Positions 10,898-21,045 of a DNA stretch of 64,000 nt are shown here, one piece after another; position 1 is the first letter of the stretch, and each line of letters opens with the position of its first letter. Below the pieces are notes generated by a model. That model worked only from the letters and a program-made list of their open reading frames with translations, had not been told where the DNA came from and did not search any database. Position numbers and translations under genes: made by a program. Source of the stretch: Typhlomys cinereus (taxonomy: Eukaryota; Chordata; Mammalia; Rodentia; Platacanthomyidae); NCBI GenBank assembly GCA_023101885.1, contig JALPQD010000089.1:295087-359086 (forward strand), written 5' to 3'.

Positions 10898-11069
10898 TTG
10901 TGTGTGCTTATGGAGGTCCAAGGGTGACTTTGAGTATCATCCTGGATTGCACTATCTCCTTTTTATTTTGCTCTGGCGTTTCTGGAAGTATAAGCCACCA
11001 TCATTTCTGCCTAGCATTTTTTTAATTTAATTATGTGTGTGTGCATGTGTGCACGTGTGTGTATGTATA

Positions 11070-11133
<64 letters not shown>

Positions 11134-11450
11134 ACCACGGGCAAATTCGGGAACCACCATGGATCACCTCCACCTCCTCCTTGTTTACTCTGCCCCGGGA
11201 TTCACAGGCTCTGCCCTACCAGGACCAGAAATGTAGGCTGCCCCTGCTTCTGCCTGGCGTCTATACATGGGGTCTAGGATCCGAACTCAGGACCTTCCGC
11301 CTTCAAGGCAGAGGCTTAACCCCTGAGCCACCTTTTCAGCCCCTCTGCCTGGCATTTTAAATGGGATCTGGGATCTCAACTCATGTACTTCTGCTTGAGA
11401 GGCATGGTCCTAACCCCTGAGTCATCTCTCAAGCCCCTTAACTGTCCTCT
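10894..11450 (-). mobile_element. SINE-A, reverse, split by a nested SINE-B
   Basis: The 10894-11020 half contains ggtccaagggtgactttgag and attttgctctggcgtttctg; the 11344-11450 half contains tctgcctggcattttaaatg and ctaacccctgagtcatctct. Joined, they give one SINE-A in reverse. The break is filled by the SINE-B copy. Confidence 0.85.
11021..11343 (-). mobile_element. SINE-B inserted into SINE-A
   Basis: Contains the SINE-B landmarks agaaccacgggcaaattcgg, ccaggaccagaaatgtaggc and ggtctaggatccgaactcag. Flanked by tctgcctagcatttt (11006-11020) and tctgcctggcatttt (11344-11358), a 15-bp target duplication with one mismatch. Its own TG tail is at 11034-11130. Confidence 0.9.
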
Positions 11451-11470
11451 TGTATACATGCATGCACACG

Positions 11471-11471
11471 T

Positions 11472-11514
<43 letters not shown>
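11471..11514. repeat. (CA)n microsatellite
   Basis: About 21 CA units, nearly uninterrupted. Confidence 0.97.
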
Positions 11515-11515
<1 letters not shown>

Positions 11516-12119
11516 TAACTTGCATCTATTTATTGGGATCTGGATATTTCAAGTCCCTTTGAAGGATTATTTATAAGAGCTGTTTTTGCTCCCATGCTTG
11601 GTTGAGTTTCTGTTCAATAATGCCCAGTGGGTGAGCTGAAGGGAAAGCTGGGGTCTATGGAAAAATGGATGCATTAAGGGACTTGTGCAGAGTAAGGAAG
11701 GGGCAGAAGACTAGGGCAGTGGTGCAGATTTCTAGAGGGGCTAAAACATGCCTGGAAATGAAGTAAGAGAGAATCCGTTGGCCACAAAGCCCCTGAAGAA
11801 GATTCCAGAATGTGGCTAGAAGGAGCACTGGGTTCCGTTGCTTTGCTAGGCATGGGTGACCATCACAGAGACTCATTCACCTGCCTTCAAGGTAATCTGG
11901 AGATAGAAATATGTGAACTGTTAAATTACTGCTAAGCATGAGTTAGGATGAAAACTTATCAAGTTCCAGAGACTCGGCCCCACCCCTAGGGCCTGTATCT
12001 GTGCTGCTGCTTCGGCTGTTGTCCACTAAGAGTCAAGGCCATGGGCCTTTCTGCGATCCATCCATCCTGCTGGTGCCTAGTGACTATTGTGCTTGCTTCT
12101 GGAAAGTCCTGCTTTGCTT
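11515..12119. other. Unique sequence
   Basis: No gene seen. The last part (from about 11990) may belong to the LTR that follows, but I cannot fix its start. Confidence 0.5.
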
Positions 12120-12295
12120 GCTCCACCTCTGCCCTGCTTTGGTATAAAATGAAGGTATAAGTTAAACTTGGTGTGGAGTCTGGAGAGTGATCTCAGGTCT
12201 AGACTACCTGTGGATAAAGCTATCTCTTCCACCCTAACTGATGCCTGAGAAATCACTCCAGCGCAACTCCTGCAATATACTCATTTCTGCTGCTC
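12120..12295 (+). mobile_element. LTR-like repeat, 3' part (paired with 33794-34090)
   Basis: Shares gagagtgatctcaggtctag, ataaagct, accctaactg and tgcctgaga with the reverse complement of 33794-33960. A TATA-like tggtataaaatg lies at about 12140 and the end is ctcctgcaata, near the ...CA end of the other copy. Confidence 0.65.
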
Positions 12296-12389
12296 TGCCG
12301 GACTGCGGGCATGCTGTGTGCATTTGGGGCTGGACCTAAGTTCCTGAGGGGGGAGGGACAGAGAGGACCTAGTCCCTTTAGGAATTTCC

Positions 12390-12640
12390 ACAAAGGCTTG
12401 GTAAGTTTGTCCATTCGCTCATCATGGATTCATTACTTTCATTAACAGTTCAATCATGTGCTGAATAAATATTTGCCTGGAGCTATGAGCTAAATTCTAG
12501 ACCCTGCAGGTATAGCAGTAATCACAAGGGGCAAGCCCCCATCTTTCTGGAGTATTCTGATGGGGGTATCGCAGACAGTAGGTAAATAAATAAGCAGACT
12601 AATTCCAGTTGCATTTAGGGATGGGATGACCAGTGTCCTA
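12390..12640 (-). mobile_element. L2-like LINE relic
   Basis: gctgaataaatatttgcctg, gagctatgagctaaattcta and gcaggtatagcagtaatcac follow the order of the reverse L2 3' end, with gcagacagtaggtaaataaa further on. Old and diverged. Confidence 0.6.
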
Positions 12641-12944
12641 GGAGTTGGCCTTTTAAGTCATGAAGATGTGTGAGAATTCTAACCAGACAGTGGGAAAAAT
12701 TCATCCGCTTGGAGACACGGGAAAAAATACTTCCTTGCTCCTGCAAGCTTGAGGAAGCTCCTGGCAACCAGAAGAACCCAGAAAGAACTTAATAGAAAAC
12801 CCCCTTCTTTCCCCAGAGAGTCAGTCTGCTCCAACTAACAAAGCTTGAGAGAACTCCCAGCCGATGCCAGGCCTCTTCTCTAAACCTTGAGAATAATAAA
12901 TGTTACTGATAGTGTTTTGATGCTTAAAGCACAACGCTTTGCAT
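12641..12944. other. Unique sequence
   Basis: Single-copy stretch; nothing recognised. Confidence 0.5.
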
Positions 12945-13125
12945 CAGCAAGATGGCTCAGTGGGTAAAGGTGCCCGCACACAAACTTGGTCGCTTGAGTT
13001 CTATCTCTGAAGCCTACATGGTAAAAGGAGATCTGGCTTCTTAAAGTTGTCCTTTGACCTCCTCACACACATGGCCACACATGCTCGCCTGCTCTGTCTC
13101 TCTCTCTCTCTCTTTCTCATAAATA
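12945..13125 (+). mobile_element. B3-like SINE
   Basis: caagatggctcagtgggtaa, gcctacatggtaaaagg and gttgtcctttgacctcctca match the B3-type layout; it ends in a CT tract and ataaataa. Confidence 0.7.
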
Positions 13126-13320
13126 AGGGCTGGAGATGGCTCAGGTGTTAAGGCCTTTGCCTCATAAGCAAAAGGAGCTGAATTCAGATTCCCATGTAAA
13201 AATGCGGGGCAGACATGGCAGTGACCTGGAATTCGGACCCTGGAAGGCAGAGTCTGGGAAATCCCAGAGCAAAGAAATAAGGAGGTAGAGCAATCCAGGA
13301 TGATTCCCAGGATAAATCCC
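13126..13320 (+). mobile_element. SINE-A
   Basis: Full head gggctggagatggctcaggt, gaattcagattcccatg, gcagagtctgggaaatccca and agcaatccaggatgattccc. Directly follows the B3-like element tail. Confidence 0.8.
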
Positions 13321-13384
13321 TCAGGGCTGCTGCTGGAGAATTTCACATGAAGATTTCTAATTCTTGCTATCTGCAAGAACTCGG

Positions 13385-13445
13385 GTGTGTTGATGAAATG
13401 CACTGTATCTCAGTTTCCTCATTTACAAATGGAAATCATTTTACT
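13385..13445 (+). mobile_element. MIR relic fragment
   Basis: tatctcagtttcctcattta, then caaatggaaatcattt, is the well-known central MIR segment. Confidence 0.5.
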
Positions 13446-13487
13446 TAAAGCATAGCGTTCTTGAGCATTTAATGTACTTATTTTCAT

Positions 13488-13737
13488 GCGTGTGTGTATG
13501 TGTGTGGGGGGGTAAGAGTTGAGTGCATTTTTTACACTCGAGTGATATCAGGAATTATTCTAGATTGCTCTATGTCTTTATTGCTTTGTTTTGGGTTTTC
13601 CTATTGTCTGCCTTCAGGGTCAGAATTACAGGCCACTACTGTGTCCACCCAACATTTTAAAGTAAGATCTGGGGATCCAAACTCAGGTCCTTTTGTTTTA
13701 TGAGACAAAGGCTTTAACCCCTAAGCCATCTCCCCAT
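13488..13737 (-). mobile_element. SINE-A, reverse
   Basis: TG tail, attctagattgctctatgtc, gatctggggatccaaactca and ggctttaacccctaagccat on the plus strand. Complete but diverged. Confidence 0.8.
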
Positions 13738-14600
13738 ATATGGATTCTTGATTGCTTTGCCAAGTGAATAAAGCCTGCACCAGGAGTTCCTGATATGTCC
13801 AGGCTCAAGTGTGTCTAGATTCCAATGGAGTGGGGTGGAATGAAGGGCAAAATTGGACAAATGTGGGGGGAGGGGTCGGGAGGGACTTTGCAGAAAGAGC
13901 TGATTAGAGATGGGGGAGGCTCTAGATAACTGTTCAGGCGATCCTGAGGATGGGTCTTGAAGGGTGAGCAGGGAAGGCTAAGTGGGAAAGGCACAGAGGA
14001 AAAGATCCCAGATGTGTGTCTAAGAAGCGCAGAAGAGCATGGAAATGACTGGGAAGTGGGCGTGGCCGCCGTCGTGAGCGCGGAAGGGAGGTTGCCAAGC
14101 AGCCGCACTAACAGCAGCGCAGACAGAACCAAGGCAACAGGGCTGGGTGGATGGCTGAGGATTTGCTCTGCCTGGGGCATGTCCAACATCTATTCTCCCT
14201 TCATTGAACCCAGCGAGCTTCCTGCGCCTGGTGGGTTTCATCAGCTTCTGGTGAATACAGGAGTCTCTCTTCTTTTGTGAAGGGGCATATTCCAACCCAA
14301 GGAACTGACAACACAACGCTCTGCCACTTTCGTCATAAAAAAACAAATTGGCCATTTTTGGCCAGTCCACGGATAGACGGGACAGGCAAGATTTATCAAC
14401 ATCGATCCAGTCTCTTGGCACTCGTTTGAGCCCCTCCCCTCGTTTTTGCAAAGGCAGTGGGGTTGAGGAAACCGCTGGGGTTTGATGATGGATAGGGGAG
14501 GGGAGGTTTGAAGTTCTAACGTGAAGATGTCATCCGTTTCATCCTCCCAGCAGATCCCGGTCAAGTCTCACCTTGGAAGCACCAGCAGAAGAGATTTGTA
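13738..14600. other. Unique sequence with G-quadruplex and CpG cluster
   Basis: 13864-13884 holds a four-tract G-run motif. 14061-14082 carries six CpGs in 22 bp next to gggcgtgg. 14330-14360 contains an inverted ggccatttttggcc. No coding exon is recognised; reverse-strand open frames here lack any familiar domain. Confidence 0.6.
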
Positions 14601-15490
14601 GAGACTGAAAGAGACTCTTTGGTGGGTGCAGTGGAGACCGGTAGATGAACTATGAACTGGACTGTTTGGGCCGTGGAGGTCCTGAACTATGAATTGGGTT
14701 TTGGCACCTGCCCAGACACTTCCTCTTGGCGCAGAAATTCCAGATGATGCCTGTTCATCCTCAGAGATGTTTATGCTACAGGGCAGGAAATACAGTCCCT
14801 CCCACTAACTGCTGGGGGTGGGGGGAGCTCGCTGTCACACAGCCAGTCACAGCATGGAGCCCCTACTCTCCCCATCTTCCAGCTCTGTGTCTCCTTCCTT
14901 CCTTCCTCTCCATCCTCCACACAGTATAGAGGAAAGATTCTCCCAAGACCATCAAAATGAAAAAAAGAAACCGCCAGCCTATTTTCCACACATGAGAGCT
15001 CCCCGACGAGCCCGGAATCAGTGATTCTGCAACCTTGTTTGTCCAGAATCTTATATCTAAATTATGTTCCTCAAAATTTAATAAATGAGGTTTAATAGAA
15101 TGCACCCAGGCGGCGCTGATGGAATCTGTCGGGAAAATATTCCACTTTCATTGTTTTTCTTTTCCCTCTTCGGAAGCTGCTGCTTCTGATCTCGCCTCCT
15201 CCTTCCCTGCGGTCTCTTGACTTCTAGGTTTTCAGCTTAGCTTTGGAGTCAAGAAGGTTCCGGGGAGGGGGTCGTTGATTCTCTTTCTCCTCCATTGCCC
15301 ACAGCAGAGAGGGGCTGTACCTTGATCTTACCCTCCCAACCAGCAAACAAGGCTGAAAACAGTTATTTTAAAATATAGTTGGTTTCGGATGAAAAATGTT
15401 CTTGATTCAGTTTGTCTTGTGTTCCCGGAAGGCCTACACTGTACTTCTCCCCCAGGGAAAGAATGCTCAAAAAAGGCTCCCCCCTTGGGC
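14601..15490. other. Unique sequence, candidate conserved block
   Basis: No repeat is recognised. The stretch 15000-15165 is non-repetitive and AT-rich with retained CpGs (ggcggcgctgatgg, ctgtcgggaaaatattcc) and an aataaatgaggtttaataga core, which is the look of conserved non-coding DNA, but conservation cannot be tested here. Confidence 0.45.
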
Positions 15491-15499
15491 CAACCCTAA

Positions 15500-15710
15500 G
15501 AGACAGATCCTTGTTGGGTGGAGACTTACTGAAAAGGAAATCAGGGTCCAGAGTAGTTTAGTGACTTTCTCAGATCACACAGCACCAAGGTGGTGGAGTT
15601 GGGATTTGAGCCAAAGATCCTGTTAAGTCAGGCTTCAGAGCCTTAGTTTCTTCACAACACTGCTCTAGGCTGCTTTATTTTGCAGATAGGGAAACTGAGG
15701 CACAGGAGAC
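15500..15710 (-). mobile_element. MIR relics
   Basis: gactttctcagatcacacag and ggagttgggatttgagccaa match the reverse MIR core. A second core-like piece (gatagggaaactgaggcac) follows at about 15685. Confidence 0.65.
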
Positions 15711-15894
15711 AGAAAACATCGACTGTAGTGAACAGTCTGGGTTCTGGAGGTCAAACTTAAAGTTGAGGTTTTTTTTTTTTTTTAGCATGTATAAGGTTCT
15801 GGGTTTGTTCTTCCATGCTGGAAAGTGTGAGAAAGATAATAGGGATGGAAAGAAAGGAGAGAGAGATTGAGAGAGAGAGAGAGAGAGAGAATAT
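15711..15894. repeat. Oligo-T and (GA)n stretch
   Basis: A T run at about 15771-15783 and an imperfect GA tract at about 15858-15890, with little else. Confidence 0.8.
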
Positions 15895-16030
15895 TAACTT
15901 GCTATATCACCATAGGGAAATTATTTACTTTCTCTGAGCTTTGTTTTTTGCATTTATAGAGTGGATTATTACAGGATTAAGGCAATAAATGTAATATGCT
16001 CAGCTCATGCTGGTAAGTACTCGAAAAAGA
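15895..16030 (+). mobile_element. MIR relic
   Basis: aaattatttactttctctga, gcatttatagagtggattat, then caggattaaggcaataaatg follow the forward MIR order. Confidence 0.6.
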
Positions 16031-16430
16031 AATAACCACCTCAAGGTGGATTAAAATGGACCACGGCTTTCAGAACTGGAAACAGAGCAAATCTGCCAGT
16101 GGTTTCCACTGGTCCATGCAATAAGAGGTTTTGTCGTTAGTCAACTTGAGAAGTCATGTACAAAAACATTCTTAGGTTCCAGATTTTTCTGCCTTCCTGC
16201 CCCCCACCCTCCTTAATTTGCCCCACCTGGCTCTTTACCTCATGGTTGCTGTGTGGCTGGTGTAGCATCTGTGTGCATCTTGCTCACGATCCTCCTCTTG
16301 AAAGCTCCATCGTTCTGTCTTAGAAGATACTTTCCCTAGAGGCATTTGTCTTCGCAGAGACCCAAATCATCTCTAATTGCAGGAGTTGTTGAAGGTGAAG
16401 ACCTAATTGTCTCGCCTCTGTTGTGAAGAA
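16031..16430. other. Unique sequence
   Basis: Single-copy; nothing recognised. Confidence 0.5.
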
Positions 16431-16640
16431 AAGACCAGGAATGGTTGGGATTTGAACCCAGGTCTTACTAAGACCCAAAGCCCAACTCCACCCCCGTTAT
16501 TGTCCCTCTTGTGTGGACCCATTGCACATGGAGAAATGGAGGCCTGAGAAGGGAGATGATGGGCCCTTTGTCAGTGACAGCAGCCCATTTGCTGACTTCT
16601 CGGTGCCATTGGGCTGAGTGGTCTTGTCACTAGACACTTT
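16431..16640 (-). mobile_element. MIR relic fragments
   Basis: gggatttgaacccaggtctt at 16449 and a second reverse-core-like piece (gagaaatggaggcctgagaa) near 16530. Fragmented. Confidence 0.45.
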
Positions 16641-17010
16641 ACGTTTTTCATAACAGAAAGAAAGCATCTACCTCTAATTCTGGAACTTACCTGTGAAGAA
16701 AAGCTCAGAGGGGGTGGGATGGGCAAATCTTCTTTGGTCAATGCTGGCCTCAGGCTAAAAGAAAATCATTCAATGGCCTCCCTCTAGTTCTCCCTGTTCT
16801 TACTGGTGATTCCCCAGAGGGCACTTGATGTTTGAGGGACAGTTTTGAGCCAGAGATAGTGTTAAGTGATTTCCACAGCCGTGGAGTTAGAGGCTGAGAG
16901 ACTTTTCCCACAGCTGCAGTGCTGGAGCTGAGAGACGCTAATGAAGCAGCCCAGGCACATTTCAGAGACTGAGGGACCACGTGGAGACAAGTGAGGTCAG
17001 GCATCGCTAA
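16641..17010. other. Unique sequence
   Basis: Single-copy; a short imperfect internal repeat (agctgagagac-like) lies near 16890-16940. No gene. Confidence 0.5.
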
Positions 17011-17375
17011 TGGTCAATCTTGCTTTGTCAACTGGGTGGCGTTTAGAATCTCCATGGAAACAAATCTCCGGAGGCCTGTCTGAGGAAATTACTAGATTGA
17101 CGGGCTTCAGTTAGGAAGACCCGCCCTAACCCATCCATCTACAGACTGGTGTCTTGGGCTGGATAAAGGGAGAGAAAATGAGCTAAGTACGCCAGTGTTC
17201 ATTTCTCTGCTTCCTGACCAGGGATGCAATAAGACCAGGTCCTCAGTCTCTCACAGCCACGCCTTCCCGGCCACAATGGACTGTAGGTACCCTTAAAGTG
17301 GGAGTCCCAGTAAACCTTTCCTTCATGACGTTGCCTTGGTCAGTTGTTTTGTCACAGTGAGTAGAAAAGAACCGA
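17011..17375 (+). mobile_element. LTR, family T-related
   Basis: Starts tggtcaatcttgctttgtca and ends cacagtgagtagaaaagaac; contains cctaacccatcc, ccacaatggactgta and a cagtaaacctttccttc polyadenylation-like region. Same layout as family T but diverged; no clean target duplication seen. Confidence 0.65.
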
Positions 17376-17694
17376 CAGCACATGTCGTGAATTTGAGTCC
17401 TTGCCATTAGCACACAGATGGGGTGCCACTTGCCACACTGCAGATGACTGGACCACTTGGGAGGGGGCTCCTGTTAAAAGGACCTGGGATTGTCTGTGTA
17501 ACAGCAGCGTTAATGAAAGATCTGGCGTTGGCCGTACATTTCTCAGCATAGCATTTAGCGGTGGCGGGAGCTCTCGAGTCTCCTGCCTTGGCGTGATCTC
17601 TTTGAAGCTGTTTACCGTGCAGCCTTGGGAACAACCTTAGGAGAATCTGTTCAGAGTCTGGAATGAGTTTATTCGTGTATTTTTAGATGCTCGT
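17376..17694. other. Unique sequence
   Basis: Single-copy; nothing recognised. Confidence 0.5.
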
Positions 17695-17896
17695 GTTCAT
17701 CAGGGTTCTCTGCAGAAACAGAATCAATAGGTCATGCTTTATTTATGTTTAGGAACTGACCCACATGATTATGGAGGCTGATGAATTCCAAGGTCTTCCA
17801 AAACAGCTGGAGAACTCAGCACTGGGGAAGAGATGCTCAGTGGGTAAAGGCTTGGTGACGAAGCAATGGAGAAGACAGCAAGCATCACTGTCTGGC

Positions 17897-17899
<3 letters not shown>

Positions 17900-17937
<38 letters not shown>
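17900..17937. repeat. (CA)n microsatellite
   Basis: About 19 CA units, start of a CA-rich block. Confidence 0.97.
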
Positions 17938-17938
<1 letters not shown>

Positions 17939-18185
17939 ACATGAGCATGCACACATATGCCCTCCTGAATGTGAGCATGCATGTGCACCACACACCACAT
18001 GCCTTTGCATACGTGTGCCATCCCACATGTGAACATGTATGTGCACCATGGACACACACACATACATGAGCATGCACACATATGCCCTCTCGAATGTACA
18101 ACATGCATGTACAACATGCATGTGCACCACACACATGCTTATGCACAGGTGTGCCCTCCCGCATGTGAACATGGATGTGCACCAC

Positions 18186-18190
<5 letters not shown>
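17939..18190. repeat. 125-bp tandem duplication
   Basis: Two units starting acatgagcatgcacacatat at 17939 and 18064, each ending in a CACCAyGGACACACAC segment. Unit 2 also has a small internal duplication of the acaacatgcatgt block (about 18098-18122). Confidence 0.88.

Positions 18191-18233
<43 letters not shown>
18188..18233. repeat. (CA)n microsatellite
   Basis: About 22 CA units directly after the 125-bp duplication. Confidence 0.97.
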
Positions 18234-18235
<2 letters not shown>

Positions 18236-18813
18236 CGGAGCTGGAGAGTGGATGGTCTTTCTGTCCGAGGGCAGGTGGGCTTCAGTCCCAGAGGAGTTTG
18301 AAGTTCCAATTGCTGTTCAAAAGCAGCAGAACATGGATGTCCCAGCCTGAAAGTGGTCGGACCAGAAAAGCTGCTGCTCGCTCAGCCCTTTCGTTTCTTT
18401 TGACTCATCAACTGCTTGGAGGTGGCTCACCCACACTAGCACATCTAGCACCTGCTTTGCTTCGTTTCCTGGATGAGATGCTAATGGGACCTGCCCTCGC
18501 AGAAACAGGTTTGGCCAAATGCCAGGACATGCCTTGGTCCAGTCCAATGACTCATAGCATTAGCCACCACGGTGTTCAATAGTTGTTCCTTGATGTTTTT
18601 ATTTTGTTGCTTATATGGTACTTGAGCTTCCATGCATCTGTTAGGGGATAAGGACACCGACTCTGTCTTCTACCTGGAAATGCGCTGGGGCATAAATGAG
18701 AGAGCGTTGGTGAGATGCTGCGCTTTTTCCAAGTGAGGCTTCAAGGGCAGTCAGAAACTGGAGGCAGAGAATTGCCCCAGATAACTCAGTAGATTTCCTG
18801 TTTCCTTCCCTTA

Positions 18814-19333
18814 CCAGTCAGGAGTTCAAGCAGCATGTGGGTTCCCACATTCTGTTCTCTGGCGAGATCAGAAATTTCCTAAGGGTAAAAATTACCCTTA
18901 GGAATTCCATAGCCCTTGAAGGACTTAGGTTGTATTGCTAAGCACTGCCCCTGGATATGGACGTGCTTGACAATCTCTCTCTCTTTTCTTTTTTTCTTCC
19001 TTCTTTCCTTCCTTTTTCTCTCTTCTCTTTTTTCTTTCTTTTTCTCTTTCATTCCTTCCTTTCTCTCTCTCTTTTTTCTCTCTCTTTCTCTCTCTTTCTT
19101 TCTTTCTTTCTTGCTTTCTTTCTTTCTTGCTTTCTTGCTTTCTTTTCCCTCCCTCCCTCCCTCTCTCTCTCCTTCCCTCCCTCCCTCCCTTCCTCAAACT
19201 TCCAATCCTTACAAGTGTTAGGATAACAGGTGCATGCCACACCCAGCGAGAATAATTTTTACCCTTAGGAAATTTCTGGTCTTGCCAGAGAACAGAATGT
19301 GGGGACCCGCATGTTGCTTGGACTCTGGCTGGT
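18814..19333. repeat. 80-bp inverted duplication around a pyrimidine tract
   Basis: Arm 1 (18814-18894) and the reverse complement of arm 2 (19254-19333) share cattctgttctctggc, gaaatttcctaagggtaaaa and most intervening bases, with roughly ten differences, mostly transitions. At the inner edge of arm 1 the segment 18876-18902 has an 11-bp perfect stem (cctaagggtaa / ttacccttagg) with a 3-base loop. Confidence 0.88.
18976..19196. repeat. Pyrimidine tract (TTTC/TTCC/CCCT)
   Basis: About 220 bp almost purely pyrimidine on the plus strand. Open frames over it on both strands are artefacts. It is followed by a short B1-like reverse remnant (gataacaggtgcatgccaca) at 19220-19250. Confidence 0.95.
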
Positions 19334-19774
19334 TTGGTGGAGGTTGGTGGCCGCATGCGCTGACCCCATGCTCAGGAGGCTTGTGTTTTCATGGTCATGT
19401 GCGAAGATCAAATCCTCCAGGCTCCTTTGCAGTTGGGTTTGGAGCCACATGACCGGTTGTGAAGCAGTGAAATGTGTTGTTCTTTGAAGTTTCTATAAGC
19501 TTCCTGTTCTGCTTTCCTGCTCTGATGTGGAAGTTGCAACATCACCTGTGAAAGGAGCCTCAGTTCCTGAGTCATCCCCGGTGAGAACCATCACTGGGAC
19601 ATTGTGGTTGTATTATAACAATCACAAGTACCATATTCCACACAGCACTTAAGACATTTTGCTCTCTGTATTTACCTACACACATGAGTATAGCAGCTAG
19701 CTACATGTATCAATGGGACTATTGAGAACTGTGCCACTGGGTGCCCCTGTGAAGAGTTATTTAGTTACGGCAAG
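19334..19774. other. Unique or ancient sequence
   Basis: Non-coding; the segment around 19440-19560 (agccacatgaccggttgtga, gaagttgcaacatcacctgt) may be an old mammalian repeat also present near 60000, not named. Confidence 0.4.
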
Positions 19775-19784
19775 GCTCTGAGAG

Positions 19785-20080
19785 GAGGGTATCTAATTGA
19801 TGTGGGAAGACCCAGCCCATAGTGGGTGTGTTGGGACCATTTGCTGGGCAGATGGATAAGTCAGAGCTGGTTGGAAGCTGGCAAGCTGGCAAATGGGCCT
19901 CGCTCTCGGCTCTTGCTGTGGTGTGTCCAGTTCCCCCGGCTCTTCTTTCTTACACTGTGTCCATTGAGCCCCCACAATGAGTTCACATCATCAAGAATTG
20001 TGAGCATGAACAAACTCTTCATTCCCCTAAATGTATTTATATCAGCAGCTGAAGATTCTCTGAGATGGTGGGGGGGGCTA
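19785..20080 (+). mobile_element. LTR, family T-related, 5' truncated
   Basis: gtatctaattgatgtgggaa, gacccagcccatagtgggtg and ctgggcagatggataagtca match family T; the end (tatttatatcagcagctga) is also the family-T end region. Confidence 0.7.
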
Positions 20081-20162
20081 ATTTGCAAGGAAGCTTCTGG
20101 AAGACAGGACATTGCCAGACACAGTGCCTGGTGCTCAAGCACAACAAGCTTGTGCTCTAATT

Positions 20163-20860
20163 ATTTTTAACTATTTTAATTTTTAAATTTTAATTTTTTT
20201 CCTAGTTTTACAAATGTCTTGAGTCATTATTCCTGTCCCCCTTCTTGCTCTCTCCCTCCCTTTCCTCCTTCCCTCCCCTCCCTTCATTAATCCATCCCAC
20301 TCCCTCCTACCTTCCTGTCTGTCTGCTTCTACGAGTCCCAGGGTTCCTGCTGGATCATCTGTTCTAGTGAGGGTTCAGGCCTCTGTGACAGACCAAGTGG
20401 TCTTTCCTTGGGCAGATCCACTGATGGGGCTCTCCCTTCATCTGTCTGGCCCTAGTTCCTAAGGATTCTACTGCATGTAATTATTTCTCCTGAGAGCCTC
20501 ACTAGTCTACGGGGGAATGTTGGTGTGTCAGTCATTGTGTAGGTCTGGCAAGGACAAGCCTCATTGCAGTGAGTTCCTGGATGTAGCAGCTCTTCCTTGA
20601 GTGGAATGTCTTGCCCAGCTATGGACCTTCCCATCTTTAGATTCTTACAATTTTACCACCGCATTTTCTGCAAAGTTCCCTGAGCCTTAGGGTGGGGAGA
20701 GAATTGGTTGGCCTGATTGCAGGTGAGAAATCAGGGTTGTCACAGGTACTCTTCATTCTGGTTGGCTATCATCTATGTCACTGCTCTTCCATCGCATTAG
20801 GCTACATCCTGTCTGGGGGTTGAGATCCTCTGTTTCTGCCGTAGAAGAAGACTTCTAGGT
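20163..20860 (-). mobile_element. L1 3' end, reverse
   Basis: Oligo-T/AT-rich start (the minus-strand A tail), a pyrimidine tract at 20225-20320, then 3'UTR-like sequence. Its complement shares tctctcccc, ctcagggaactttgcagaa and attgtaagaatctaaagatg with the plus-strand copy near 50840. No open reading frame of L1 remains. Confidence 0.7.
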
Positions 20861-20884
20861 TGAGTGCTGAGCTGGACTGTATCT

Positions 20885-21045
20885 TGATGCACGGAGAAGG
20901 AGGAGAAGGAGGAAGAGGACAAGTGGGAGGGAGAGGAGGAAGAAGAGGAAGAAATGGAGAAATAAGAGGAAGAGGAGGAAGGAGAGGAGAAGGAAGAAGA
21001 GGAGGAAGAGGAGGAGCAGTTGTTCTAAAGCAACAGAAAGACCTT
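20885..21045 (+). repeat. GGA/GAA purine tract
   Basis: About 150 bp of gga and gaa units; the Gly-Arg open frame over it is an artefact. Confidence 0.93.

Larger units (their letters stand above)
17695..18560 (-). mobile_element. Old mammalian LTR-like repeat, interrupted by SINE tail and CA tracts
   Basis: The left part (cagggttctctgcagaaaca, aatcaatagg, tgattatggaggctgatgaa) and the right part (ggcaggtgggcttcagtccc, catggatgtcccagcctgaa, ggtggctcacccacac) follow the order of a mammal-wide repeat I know but cannot name. A B3-like head fragment (17826-17900) with CA tracts separates the halves. Confidence 0.5.

Noticed and set aside
17900..18233. CRISPR-like array of repeats and spacers
   Set aside because: The blocks are a 125-bp duplication with CA tracts in a mammalian genome; there is no regular repeat-spacer pattern.
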